NCBI GenBank assembly: GCA_900552385.1
Contig: URZI01000007.1
Location: 1 to 64,000 of the forward strand
Direction: 5' to 3'
Length of the DNA: 64,000 bases
Source of the DNA: an uncultured Collinsella sp.
Lineage (GTDB): Bacteria; Actinomycetota; Coriobacteriia; Coriobacteriales; Coriobacteriaceae
In this document: positions 1-7,460 of the stretch, in pieces
How positions within the stretch are numbered: position 1 is the stretch's first letter
How the letters are laid out: each line of letters opens with the position of its first letter
The notes under the pieces: generated by a model
The model's input: only the letters and a program-made list of their open reading frames with translations
The model's database searches: none
Told to the model about the DNA's origin: nothing
Made by a program: the position numbers and the translations under genes

Positions 1-995
1 ACATCATCGTCACGGGCGGCTGCGGCTTCATCGGCAGCAACTTCGTGCACTACGTCGTGGACAACCACCCCGAGGTGCACGTCACCGTCCTGGACAAGCT
101 GACCTACGCCGGCAACCCCGAGAACATCGCGGGCCTGCCCTCCGACCGCGTGGAGCTCGTCGTGGGCGACATCTGCGACGCCGGGCTGCTCGATAGGCTG
201 GTCCCCGGCCACGACGCGATCGTGCACTACGCCGCCGAGAGCCACAACGACAACTCCATCGCCGATCCGGAGCCGTTCCTGCGCACCAACGTCGAGGGCA
301 CCTTCCGCCTGCTGGAGGCCGTCCGCAAATTCGGCGTCCGCTACCACCACGTCTCCACCGACGAGGTCTACGGCGACCTGGCGCTCGACGACCCGGCCAA
401 GTTCACCGAGGAGACGCCGTACCACCCGAGCAGCCCGTACTCGAGCACCAAGGCGAGCTCCGACATGCTCGTGCGCGCCTGGACCCGCACCTACGGCCTG
501 CGAACCACGATCTCCAACTGCTCCAACAACTACGGCCCCTACCAGCACGTGGAGAAGTTCATCCCCAGGCAGATCACGAACATCATAGACGGCGTCCGCC
601 CCAAGCTCTACGGCCGCGGCGAGAACGTCCGCGACTGGATCCACACCGAGGACCACTCCTCGGCCGTCTGGGACATCCTCACGAAGGGCCGCATGGGGGA
701 GACCTACCTCATCGGAGCCGACGGCGAGAAGAACAACATCACCGTGCTCCGCATGATCCTGGAGGCCATGGGGCGCGACCCCGAGGACTTCGACTGGGTC
801 GCCGACCGCCCCGGCCACGACCGCCGCTACGCCATCGACTCCACCAAGCTCCAGCGCGAGCTGGGCTGGAGGCCGGCGCACACCGACTTCGCCGAGGGCC
901 TGAAGCGGACCATCGACTGGTACGTGGAGAACGAGGCCTGGTGGCGCCCGGCCAAGGAGGCCACCGAGGCGCGCTACCGCGCCCAGGGGCAGTAG
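1..995 (+). CDS. rfbB: dTDP-glucose 4,6-dehydratase (5' partial)
   Basis: This enzyme makes dTDP-4-dehydro-6-deoxyglucose from dTDP-glucose, the second step of dTDP-rhamnose synthesis. The frame is already open at base 3 and encodes the NAD-binding Rossmann motif TGGCGFIGSNF, so the true start lies upstream of the window and the GTG at 45 is internal. Other short-chain dehydrogenase marks are STDEVYGD and PYSSTKASSD, the latter holding the YxxxK catalytic pair. The C-terminal part (EKNNITVLRMIL, DRPGHDRRYAID) is typical of RmlB. It ends with TAG at 993-995. The rmlC-rmlD fusion follows after about 120 bp. Codons are strikingly C/G-ending compared with genes after 2673. Confidence 0.95.
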   Translation, partial: IIVTGGCGFIGSNFVHYVVDNHPEVHVTVLDKLTYAGNPENIAGLPSDRVELVVGDICDAGLLDRLVPGHDAIVHYAAESHNDNSIADPEPFLRTNVEGTFRLLEAVRKFGVRYHHVSTDEVYGDLALDDPAKFTEETPYHPSSPYSSTKASSDMLVRAWTRTYGLRTTISNCSNNYGPYQHVEKFIPRQITNIIDGVRPKLYGRGENVRDWIHTEDHSSAVWDILTKGRMGETYLIGADGEKNNITVLRMILEAMGRDPEDFDWVADRPGHDRRYAIDSTKLQRELGWRPAHTDFAEGLKRTIDWYVENEAWWRPAKEATEARYRAQGQ

Positions 996-1021
996 GCCGA
1001 ACCCCGGCGAACCGCACCGCG

Positions 1022-1080
1022 GGGCGCCCGCGCGGGGCCGCAGGGCATGGGGATGATCCTGCGTCCCCGCGCGGGCGCCC
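1022..1080 (+). promoter_or_regulatory. Long intergenic hairpin before the rmlC-rmlD gene
   Basis: The 16-base arm at 1022-1037 is perfectly complementary to 1065-1080. After one mismatch the stem continues for 6 bp (1039-1044 with 1058-1063), leaving a loop at 1045-1057. No T-tract follows, so this is not a standard terminator. It ends 20 nt before the AGGAG ribosome-binding site of the next gene. It could shield mRNA ends, pause polymerase or modulate translation; the role is inference. Confidence 0.6.
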
Positions 1081-1115
1081 GCAACCTGAACCTCTTCGAT
1101 AGGAGCTTTTCCCAC

Positions 1116-2570
1116 ATGGCAGACATCGCATTCGAGAAGGACCTCTCCGTCGCCGAGACCGGCATCGGGGGCCTCAAGGTCGTCGACCTCGCCGTCCACG
1201 GCGACTCGCGCGGCTGGTTCAAGGAGAACTGGCAGCGCGCCAAGATGACCGCCCTGGGCATTCCCGATCTCAGGGTCGTCCAGAACAACATCTCCTATAA
1301 CGACAGCCGCGGCGTCACCCGCGGCATCCACGCGGAGCCCTGGGACAAGTTCATCTCCGTGGCCCGCGGCTCGGTCTTCGGCGCCTGGGTGGACCTGCGC
1401 GAGGGCAGCGAGACCTTCGGCAAGGTCTACACCTGCACGCTCGACCCGTCCAAGGCCATCTACGTCCCGCGCGGCGTGGGTAACTCCTTCCAGGCGCTCG
1501 AGGACGGCACCGCCTACACCTACCTGGTGGACGCCCACTGGTCCCTCGAGCTGAAGAAGACCTACACCTTCGTGAACCTCGCCGACCCCGAGCTCGCCAT
1601 CCAGTGGCCGATTCCGCTGGACCAGGCCACCGTCTCCGAGGCCGACCTCAACCACCCGATGCTGAAGGACGTCGTCCCCATGGCGCCCAGGCGCACGCTC
1701 GTCACCGGCTGCAACGGCCAGCTGGGCCATGCGGTCCGCGCGCTGGCCGAGGAGCGCGGCGTGGCGAAGGACTTCGACTTCTGCGACATCGACACCTTCG
1801 ACATGTCCGACCCGGACGCCTACGCGCAGTACGACTGGTCGCTCTACGGCACCGTGATCAACTGCGGCGCCTACACGGCCGTGGATAAAGCGGAGACCTC
1901 CGAGGGCCGCGTGACCGCCTGGAAGGCCAACGCCACCGGGCCGGCCCTCCTCGCCCGCACCTGCGCCGGGCACGGCATCACGCTCGTCCACGTGTCCAGC
2001 GACTACGTCTTCGACGGCACCGCCGAGGTCCACACCGAGGACGAGCCCCTCAGCCCGCTGTCCGTCTACGGCCAGACCAAGTCCGCCGGCGACATCGCCG
2101 TGGCGGGGTGCCCGCGCCACTACATCATGCGCTCCAGCTGGGTCATCGGCGATGGCCACAACTTCGTGAAGACCATGAAAATGCTCTCCGACCGCGTCGC
2201 CGACCCGGAGGATAAGCTGGACAAGGTCACGGTCGTGGACGACCAGCTGGGCCGCCTGACCTTCACGCGCGACATGGCCGGGGCCATATTCCACGTGCTA
2301 GGGTCGCACGCGCCCTTCGGCACATATAACTGCACGGGTTCCGGCGCCGTGAAGAGCTGGGCCGACATCGCCCGCGCCGTCTTCGAGGCCGCCAACGGCA
2401 ACGGGGAGAAGGTCTTGCCGGTATCGACCGCCGACTACTACGCCGGCGCCGCCGGCCCCGTCGCCCCGCGCCCGGTCCACTCCGCGCTCGACCTTTCCAG
2501 GCTCGAGTCGGTCGGCTTCCATATGCCCGACTGGGAGGAAGAGCTGGGGGAGTACCTCAAGACGCTCTAG
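1116..2570 (+). CDS. Bifunctional dTDP-4-dehydrorhamnose 3,5-epimerase / reductase (RmlC-RmlD fusion)
   Basis: The product should complete dTDP-L-rhamnose synthesis. Residues about 15-185 are an RmlC-like cupin (VTRGIHAEPWDK, VDLREGSETFGK). Residues about 190-484 are an RmlD reductase with TGCNGQLG, SSDYVFDGT and YGQTK (YxxxK). I chose ATG 1116 because AGGAG lies at 1101-1105; the frame is open upstream, but an ATG at 1047 sits in the loop of the hairpin and has no ribosome-binding site. The cupin keeps the His of the RGxH motif, but the usual second His motif (GFAHGF in classical RmlC) reads GVGNSF. It may therefore be a divergent epimerase. This fused layout is, from memory, also seen in bifidobacteria. 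Confidence 0.9.
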   Translation: MADIAFEKDLSVAETGIGGLKVVDLAVHGDSRGWFKENWQRAKMTALGIPDLRVVQNNISYNDSRGVTRGIHAEPWDKFISVARGSVFGAWVDLREGSETFGKVYTCTLDPSKAIYVPRGVGNSFQALEDGTAYTYLVDAHWSLELKKTYTFVNLADPELAIQWPIPLDQATVSEADLNHPMLKDVVPMAPRRTLVTGCNGQLGHAVRALAEERGVAKDFDFCDIDTFDMSDPDAYAQYDWSLYGTVINCGAYTAVDKAETSEGRVTAWKANATGPALLARTCAGHGITLVHVSSDYVFDGTAEVHTEDEPLSPLSVYGQTKSAGDIAVAGCPRHYIMRSSWVIGDGHNFVKTMKMLSDRVADPEDKLDKVTVVDDQLGRLTFTRDMAGAIFHVLGSHAPFGTYNCTGSGAVKSWADIARAVFEAANGNGEKVLPVSTADYYAGAAGPVAPRPVHSALDLSRLESVGFHMPDWEEELGEYLKTL

Positions 2571-2592
2571 CCGCTATTAACTTTTCGAGAGC

Positions 2593-2627
2593 AAAAGCCG
2601 CCGCTTGTTAACGGTGGCTTTTCTTGT
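2593..2627 (+). terminator. Terminator after rml genes
   Basis: An 11-bp stem with one G-T pair (2593-2603 with 2612-2622) ends in TTTT and TTCTTG. The opposite strand also carries a short T run, so it may also end the convergent glycosyltransferase transcript. Confidence 0.75.
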
Positions 2628-2672
2628 TGGTGGCTATCTGCGCAGTGGTGCCAATAGTATTCTGCGGAAGAT

Positions 2673-3644
2673 CTACCTCTCGCTTGTCTCGGTGGCGGAC
2701 TTGCCGGGCTGGTCATCGTAGGCGTATTTGCTGTACACGTTGACCTCCCACTGCTTTTTTTCGACCTTTGCCACAGAATCCAGGATGAATCCGGTTGCAA
2801 GGCTCAGACCACAGAGGAACATAAACGATGCAGCAAGCATGGCAGTGGGGAAACGCGGGGCCAGGCCGGTCTGAAAGTACTCAACAAAGATAGGAATGCC
2901 CAAAACCAGGCCGATAATCGCGAATAGAAGCGCGACGAGGCTGAAGAACTTCAGCGGGCGGTAGTCCTTGAACAGCGTGCCGATCATCGCAACGACTTTA
3001 ATGCCGTCGCTCACGGTATTGAGCTTGGACTCGGAGCCTTCCGGACGGTCGCGGTACTCGATGGGCACGTCTTTGATGCGCCAGCGGTGGTCGACGGCGT
3101 GGATCGAGAGCTCGGTTTCGATCTGGAAGCCCTCGGAAAGCACAGGGAAGGTTTTAACGAACGGACGGCTCATGGCGCGGTAGCCGGTCATAACATCATC
3201 GAAGCTGTAGCCATAGATCCACTTGATCATGGCGCGGACCAGATTATTGCCAAAGCCGTGGAAGGCACGCTTGTTCTCCTCGGCGTAGGTGCCGTTGGAA
3301 AGGCGATCGCCTACGGTCATGTCGGCCGTGCCGTTAAGGATGGGCTCGCAGAGGGCCTTGGCCGCCTCGGCGGGGTAGGTGTCGTCTCCGTCGACCATCA
3401 GGTAGCAATCGGCGTCGATATCGCGAAACATCTGGCGGCACACGTTGCCCTTTCCCTGACGGGGCTCAAAGCGGACTGTGGCGCCGTGCTCGGTGGCAAT
3501 GCGTGAGGTATCGTCCGACGAGTTGTTGTCATAGACATAGACCGTCGCCTGCGGAAGCTCGCGGTGAAAGTCATCGATGACTTTGCCGATCGTGAGCGCT
3601 TCGTTGTAGCAAGGGATGATGACGGCGATGGATTCAGAATTCAC
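2673..3644 (-). CDS. Membrane-anchored family 2 glycosyltransferase
   Basis: 323 aa. The N-terminal GT-A domain has the nucleotide-sugar fold start AVIIPCYNEALTIG and the metal-binding stretch MVDGDDTYPA. It probably moves a sugar from a nucleotide or polyprenyl-phosphate donor to a lipid carrier. Two hydrophobic helices lie near residues 232-255 and 265-295, as in GtrB/DPM1-like polyprenyl-phosphate glycosyltransferases. The start is GTG at 3644, with AGGAG (complement of 3651-3655) 6 nt upstream. It is divergent from the ABC exporter and convergent with the rml genes, which fits a role in surface polysaccharide assembly. The sugar and acceptor cannot be read from the sequence. Confidence 0.85.
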   Translation of the reverse strand: MNSESIAVIIPCYNEALTIGKVIDDFHRELPQATVYVYDNNSSDDTSRIATEHGATVRFEPRQGKGNVCRQMFRDIDADCYLMVDGDDTYPAEAAKALCEPILNGTADMTVGDRLSNGTYAEENKRAFHGFGNNLVRAMIKWIYGYSFDDVMTGYRAMSRPFVKTFPVLSEGFQIETELSIHAVDHRWRIKDVPIEYRDRPEGSESKLNTVSDGIKVVAMIGTLFKDYRPLKFFSLVALLFAIIGLVLGIPIFVEYFQTGLAPRFPTAMLAASFMFLCGLSLATGFILDSVAKVEKKQWEVNVYSKYAYDDQPGKSATETSER

Positions 3645-3674
3645 TTAATGCTCCTTATACATTCAATCCTAGAA

Positions 3675-3765
3675 AGTATAGCCGTTTGGGCCTGGCATCC
3701 TAAGATGTGGGTTAGTTCTCCAGTTTTGTTGCGCGAATCGTTTGCATGGCCGTCGGGTCTATACT
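3675..3765. promoter_or_regulatory. Divergent promoter region between glycosyltransferase and ABC exporter
   Basis: A TATACT -10 hexamer faces left (complement of 3675-3680) and another faces right (3760-3765). Neither has a strong -35 at the usual distance, so exact start sites are uncertain. Confidence 0.4.
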
Positions 3766-3804
3766 GTTCGTTTGTCAACGATTACGAGTAAAGGAGTTGC
3801 ATCC

Positions 3805-4650
3805 GTGTCGGATCAGACAAAGCAACAAGAAACTCGCAGTCTGCCTGCGACGTTTGCTAAGAACGAATTTGAGAAGGACGCGTTTATCCTTCGTCAGCTG
3901 GTTACCAAGGATTTTAAGATCAAGTATCGCCGTAGCGTTCTGGGCGTCGCATGGTCGGTGCTCAACCCGCTGCTGATGATGATCGTCATGGCCATCGTGT
4001 TCTCGACGATTTTTGGCCAGGGCCGCAATGGCTCAATGACGCCCGAGATGTACCCGCTGTACTTGATCGTGGGTAACATTACCTTTGCCGTCATGTCTGA
4101 GTCTACTAACCAGGCCCTGACGTCGATCGTGGGCGCTGCCCCTCTGCTCAAGAAGGTTAAGGTGCACCGCTGGGTTTTCCCGGTGCAGAAGGTGCTCTTC
4201 TCGCTGGTCAACTTTGCCTTCTCGCTGGTCGCCGTCGCCATCGTCATGCTGTGGTTCCGCGTTATGCCTTCTTGGCACCTTATTCTGCTGCCGGTTTGCC
4301 TGCTGCTGCTTATGTGCTTCTGCATGGGCCTGGGCATGATGCTCTCTGCCCTTACGGTCTTCTTCCGCGACGTTATGCATCTGTGGAGCGTCGTCATTAC
4401 GGCGTGGACTTACATTACGCCCATCTTCTGGACGACTGACTTTATTGCGCAAATGCCGCATCTCGTGCGTATCTTGATGTATGCGAACCCCATGTTCAAC
4501 TACCTGCAGTTTATGCGCGATATCTTCCTGTTCCAGACTACGCCCTCGCTTATGACGTTTGGTATGTGCGTTGCCTGGGCGGTTCTTGCGCTTATTATTG
4601 GCTATACCGTGTTCCATAAGTCCGAGCGCAAGTTCATCCTCTACATCTAA
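3805..4650 (+). CDS. ABC-2 type polysaccharide export permease (TagG/Wzm-like)
   Basis: 281 aa integral membrane protein with about six hydrophobic helices. It has the conserved N-terminal motif of the family (LRQLVTKDFKIKYRRSVLG, then VLNPLLMMIV). With the ATPase just downstream it should form an exporter that moves a lipid-linked glycan such as teichoic acid or O-antigen-like polymer across the membrane. GTG 3805 is the start because AAGGAG sits at 3791-3796. An in-frame upstream codon at 3742 would add 21 residues but lacks a ribosome-binding site. Exporter substrate is inferred from the neighbouring rhamnose and glycosyltransferase genes. Confidence 0.88.
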   Translation: MSDQTKQQETRSLPATFAKNEFEKDAFILRQLVTKDFKIKYRRSVLGVAWSVLNPLLMMIVMAIVFSTIFGQGRNGSMTPEMYPLYLIVGNITFAVMSESTNQALTSIVGAAPLLKKVKVHRWVFPVQKVLFSLVNFAFSLVAVAIVMLWFRVMPSWHLILLPVCLLLLMCFCMGLGMMLSALTVFFRDVMHLWSVVITAWTYITPIFWTTDFIAQMPHLVRILMYANPMFNYLQFMRDIFLFQTTPSLMTFGMCVAWAVLALIIGYTVFHKSERKFILYI

Positions 4651-4661
4651 GGAGTGCTGTG

Positions 4662-5429
4662 ATGACTGAATCTGTTGTTGATTACAGCGAGCAGCCTCTG
4701 GCTGTCGAGGTCGACGACGTCACCATGATCTTTAACATGGCGTCCGAGTCGCTGACCAACCTCAAGGAGTACTTCATTAAGCTTGCCAAGCACGAGCTGT
4801 TCTTTGAGGAGTTTAGGGCGCTTAAGCACATCTCGTTTGATATCCATCGCGGCGAGGTTGTGGGTCTGGTCGGCACCAATGGCTCCGGCAAGTCTACGAT
4901 GCTCAAGATTATCGCTGGCGTTCTTGAGCCTAGCGAGGGCAGCGTTAAGGTGCACGGTAACATCGCGCCGCTGATTGAGCTTGGCGCCGGCTTTGACCCC
5001 GAGCTGACCGCCCGCGAGAACATCTATCTGAACGGCGCCCTGCTCGGCTACACCAAGGAGTTCATCGATGCCAACTTTGACGGCATTATTGAGTTCGCTG
5101 AGCTTCAGAACTTTGTCGATATGCCGCTCAAGAACTTCTCCTCGGGCATGGTGGCGCGTATCGCCTTTGCAATCGCGACGATTACCGAGCCCGATATTCT
5201 GATCGTTGACGAGACGCTGTCCGTCGGTGACGTGTTCTTCCAGCAGAAGTGCGAGGACCGCATCCAGCACTTTATCCAGAGCGGCGACGTGACGGTTCTG
5301 TTCGTTTCGCACTCCATGGAGCAGGTTGAGCGCATCTGCCAGCGTGCCGTTTGGATTGAGAAGGGTGACCTTCGCATGGACGGCCCAGTCGATGAGGTCT
5401 GTAAGGCGTATCGCGAGCAGTTCAACTAG
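4662..5429 (+). CDS. ABC transporter ATP-binding protein, polysaccharide export (TagH/Wzt-like)
   Basis: 255 aa ATPase partner of the upstream permease, 11 nt after its stop. Walker A is GTNGSGKST (residues 71-79), the signature is FSSGMVARIAFA and Walker B is ILIVDETLSVGD, the form typical of the polysaccharide-export subfamily. There is no long C-terminal carbohydrate-binding domain as in Wzt of ABC-dependent O-antigen systems; it stops soon after the H-loop (FVSHSMEQVERIC). ATG 4662 is preferred over GTG 4659 because AAGGAG at 4649-4654 is better spaced. Confidence 0.9.
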   Translation: MTESVVDYSEQPLAVEVDDVTMIFNMASESLTNLKEYFIKLAKHELFFEEFRALKHISFDIHRGEVVGLVGTNGSGKSTMLKIIAGVLEPSEGSVKVHGNIAPLIELGAGFDPELTARENIYLNGALLGYTKEFIDANFDGIIEFAELQNFVDMPLKNFSSGMVARIAFAIATITEPDILIVDETLSVGDVFFQQKCEDRIQHFIQSGDVTVLFVSHSMEQVERICQRAVWIEKGDLRMDGPVDEVCKAYREQFN

Positions 5430-5431
5430 GT

Positions 5432-5437
5432 TATAAT
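5432..5437 (+). promoter_or_regulatory. Candidate -10 box for tRNA-Arg(UCU)
   Basis: A perfect TATAAT lies just after the ABC ATPase stop and about 47 nt before the tRNA. The -35 position (TATCGC, 17 nt upstream) is poor. Confidence 0.4.
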
Positions 5438-5483
5438 TACTTGTGCCTAACAGGCTTGCGCTTGCTTGGGCGTGCGGTTATTT

Positions 5484-5560
5484 GCTCCATTAGCTCAGTT
5501 GGATAGAGCAGGGGACTTCTAATCCCAAGGTCGACGGTTCGAATCCGCCATGGAGCACCA
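5484..5560 (+). tRNA. tRNA-Arg (anticodon UCU)
   Basis: 77 nt including an encoded CCA. The acceptor GCTCCAT pairs with ATGGAGC, the D stem is GCTC/GAGC, the anticodon loop CTTCTAA places TCT at 34-36, and the T loop is TTCGAAT. Two non-pairs are visible: G27-A43 at the top of the anticodon stem and A50-C64 in the T stem (GACGG/CCGCC). It reads AGA codons, which are rare in this GC-rich genome. Confidence 0.93.
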
Positions 5561-5570
5561 TCGTTTATTA

Positions 5571-5602
5571 AGCCCAGACCGCTTGGTGGTCTGGGCTTTT
5601 TT
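5571..5602 (+). terminator. Terminator of tRNA-Arg(UCU)
   Basis: A perfect 10-bp stem (5571-5580 with 5588-5597) and 7-nt loop are followed by a run of six T residues. Confidence 0.9.
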
Positions 5603-5604
5603 AC

Positions 5605-5831
5605 ATGCCGGTGTTCTTTATTCTTGCCGGGTATACGTTTAGGCCGAAGCGGTGGTGCGAGCGTTCTGCGGACAGGCAAGCCTTGCCGTCTTTGCCTTTC
5701 ATGCGGTTGACTGGTTTATCCCTTGGCAGACGATGCCGTTGCTTTTAACGCTGCCAGTACCATGGCTCTTTGCGTCGATTGTGCGCTGCGGGTGCGACAT
5801 AGGGTTGGTGTACGTGATCAAGAAGGCGTAA
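5605..5831 (+). pseudogene. Remnant of an acyltransferase-3-like membrane protein
   Basis: Two short pieces in different frames look like the ends of one membrane O-acetyltransferase. At 5605 a frame reads MPVFFILAGYTFRPKRW, which resembles the early helix motif of the family (HMPLFFFLSGY, then a basic residue cluster). From about 5643 the frame shifts by two and reads a hydrophobic tail containing SLAVFAFHAVDWFIPW, ending with TAA at 5829-5831. About 250 residues of a normal protein of roughly 340 are missing. The match is by eye only; it could be chance hydrophobic coding. The rest of 5603-5832 holds nothing else I can support. Confidence 0.4.
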
Positions 5832-5832
5832 C

Positions 5833-5863
5833 AAAAACGGGGAGGACCAACTTGGCCCTCCCC
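5833..5863 (-). terminator. Terminator of the ATPase/DUF4869 pair
   Basis: A 7-bp GC stem (5839-5845 with 5857-5863) is followed on the minus strand by GTTTTTGTT. It lies 16 bp after the ATPase stop. Confidence 0.7.
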
Positions 5864-5879
5864 ACTATATCTAGTCTGT

Positions 5880-6881
5880 CTAGTCTGCCTTCAGGCACTC
5901 GGGCAAGACGTTTGCAACTGCATTCATCGCCTGCGGCCTCAGGTACTGCTCATTGAGCTTTGCCTTTCTGTAGGCGTAGCGAGTGTTTGCCGAGTACTTG
6001 ATCAATACGTCGGTGAAGAATCGTTCCCAGCTTAGGTAGTCGCGGCTTTCGATATAGCTCGAAGGATCCTTGAGGATTTTTGGAATGTCGTTACTGGGAA
6101 TGAGGCCAGATTGCAGGAGTGTCCACTCGAATGATTCGGGGAGGAACAAGCGTACGTTCTTGTAAACGCGCTGTCCGAGCACCTTTTCGATGTAGGGACC
6201 AAACGCTGCGCCGTCTCCTATGGCAAGAATGTTTTGCTCGGGGCACTCGTGAATTGTTCGTTTTAGATTCGCTACGCCGGTGGCGGTGTAACAGGCGATT
6301 CCTAGCTGTTTGCAAAGAGCGTTGTAGAATTGATAGCCAGATTTGCTGTCCTCGACAACTACGGCGTCGGGTACCTCGAATCCAACATTTAGATCCTGAT
6401 ACAGCATACTTGCCGTGCGGTCATATAGCGGCTTGGTCACCGAGTAGTAGCGCTTGTCGCTCTTGCGGCCATTGATTGTTTTGCTTGTGGTGTTGACTAA
6501 CTTCAGGATCTCATCAACGCTGTAGGGGAGCTCGTTGGCATCACGACGAGATATCAGGACAAAATAGTTGGACGAGCCGTTTACGGCTTTGGCGAAGTCC
6601 TTTGAGTAGATAAACTCGTTGCCCTCATCTAGAAAGACAATTGAATCTTCGATGATCGACAGCTCGCGCTCCCAACGTCTGCCGGAAAGCGTTTCGCAAG
6701 GCACGTCGCAGCCGAGCGTAACGCCGCTTTCCGGTCCTCGGTCGTTGTAGTCGCGAATCATCGAGATGAGCGTCGTTTTGCCCGTGCCGCTGTTGCCGCG
6801 TATAAAGGAAATATTGCGCTTAAACGTGAGTGTGTATTTGACCTTTGCCCGCTCTACGACAACGGTATGCGTTCCCTTCAT
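5880..6881 (-). CDS. P-loop ATPase of unknown function, possible TOPRIM-like C-terminal part
   Basis: 333 aa. Walker A is GNSGTGKTT (residues 29-37) and a Walker B-like strand is SIVFLDEG (80-87). There is no ABC signature. A stretch near residue 110 (YFVLISRRDANELPYS) may act as a sensor. In the second half, a strand ending in VVVEDSKSGYQF and another ending in ILAIGDGAAFG resemble the Glu and Asp motifs of a TOPRIM fold, giving a small OLD-nuclease-like architecture, but the DxD motif is incomplete. The start ATG overlaps the stop of the DUF4869-like gene by one base (TAATG), implying coupled translation. Similar proteins have, from memory, been mislabelled translation initiation factor 2. 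Function unknown. Codons here are less GC-biased than in the aro genes. Confidence 0.7.
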   Translation of the reverse strand: MKGTHTVVVERAKVKYTLTFKRNISFIRGNSGTGKTTLISMIRDYNDRGPESGVTLGCDVPCETLSGRRWERELSIIEDSIVFLDEGNEFIYSKDFAKAVNGSSNYFVLISRRDANELPYSVDEILKLVNTTSKTINGRKSDKRYYSVTKPLYDRTASMLYQDLNVGFEVPDAVVVEDSKSGYQFYNALCKQLGIACYTATGVANLKRTIHECPEQNILAIGDGAAFGPYIEKVLGQRVYKNVRLFLPESFEWTLLQSGLIPSNDIPKILKDPSSYIESRDYLSWERFFTDVLIKYSANTRYAYRKAKLNEQYLRPQAMNAVANVLPECLKAD

Positions 6882-7330
6882 TACTCATCAACATCCAAAA
6901 AGTCATTTGTAGCACCGACGAACTCCTGCATGTTCCTGACGATGCGGTCATCGTTATCGATGCGGATTTCAAAGTTCTTCCAGGGGAATTTCATGATGTG
7001 GTAAAGGGTCACCAGCACATCCTGCTCTTTGCCGATCTTGAGCAGCCAGCGGGCACAGTTGTCTCCGCAGGTAGATGCATTGAACACCATATTTGGGAGA
7101 TTGCGCACCAGCAGCAGCGTCTTGACGCCGCCGGACAGTTCGAGTGGGGTGATCGAGCCCAGCTGCTTGCTTACGATGTTGTGGGGGCCGATGAGCTCTG
7201 ATCCGTCTACGCTTTTAATGATCTGTGCGGCCATAGGGTCTTCGAACCATGAGTCCAAGTATGAGTTCCTAAAATAGGTTTCGGTATCGTAGATGGAACC
7301 GGGGTAATCTCCCAGATGGATGCTTAACAT
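6881..7330 (-). CDS. DUF4869-like protein, partner of the ATPase
   Basis: 149 aa soluble protein. The N-terminus (MLSIHLGDYPGSIYDTETYF) and the central segment (LSGGVKTLLLV, then NASTCGDNCARWLL) match my memory of DUF4869; no function is known for that family. No catalytic motif, signal peptide or membrane helix is visible. The conserved Cys pair in STCGDNC is notable. ATG 7330 is preceded by GGAGA on the minus strand; a frame extension to 7414 runs through the promoter and a hairpin and is unlikely. It heads a two-gene operon with the ATPase. Confidence 0.65.
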   Translation of the reverse strand: MLSIHLGDYPGSIYDTETYFRNSYLDSWFEDPMAAQIIKSVDGSELIGPHNIVSKQLGSITPLELSGGVKTLLLVRNLPNMVFNASTCGDNCARWLLKIGKEQDVLVTLYHIMKFPWKNFEIRIDNDDRIVRNMQEFVGATNDFLDVDE

Positions 7331-7361
7331 GCGCGTCTCCAGACGTTGTGTGACTGCAATG

Positions 7362-7390
7362 ATTATATGCCAGTAATAAAGTGCCGCCAG
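7362..7390 (-). promoter_or_regulatory. Promoter of the DUF4869/ATPase operon
   Basis: On the minus strand a perfect TATAAT (complement of 7362-7367) lies 32 nt before the start codon. The -35 position 17 nt further up is CTGGCG (3 of 6) and falls inside the hairpin at 7381-7414. Confidence 0.6.
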
Positions 7391-7414
7391 TAGCGAGGTT
7401 GCTGCTGGCGGCAC
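7381..7414 (-). terminator. Terminator after aroQ
   Basis: A perfect 10-bp stem (7381-7390 with 7405-7414), extended inside by 3 bp past a mismatch, is followed on the minus strand by TTTATTA. It closes the aro operon just before the next promoter. Confidence 0.7.
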
Positions 7415-7460
7415 TGGCTTTATTGGCGTGTGAATCGCGTTGATGGATTTGCCCGCGAGG

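Noticed and set aside
1047..1115. Longer start for the rmlC-rmlD fusion at ATG 1047
   Set aside because: The ATG is in the loop of a strong hairpin without a ribosome-binding site, and the extra residues have no family match.
5723..5956. 77-residue plus-strand frame between the tRNA and the ATPase
   Set aside because: It crosses the terminator and the ATPase 3' end, has no family resemblance, and conflicts with the better hydrophobic remnant in another frame.
5484..7460. Possible integrated element with tRNA-derived att repeats
   Set aside because: I looked for a second copy of the tRNA-Arg 3' end between 5561 and 7460 and saw none, and there is no integrase in the pocket.
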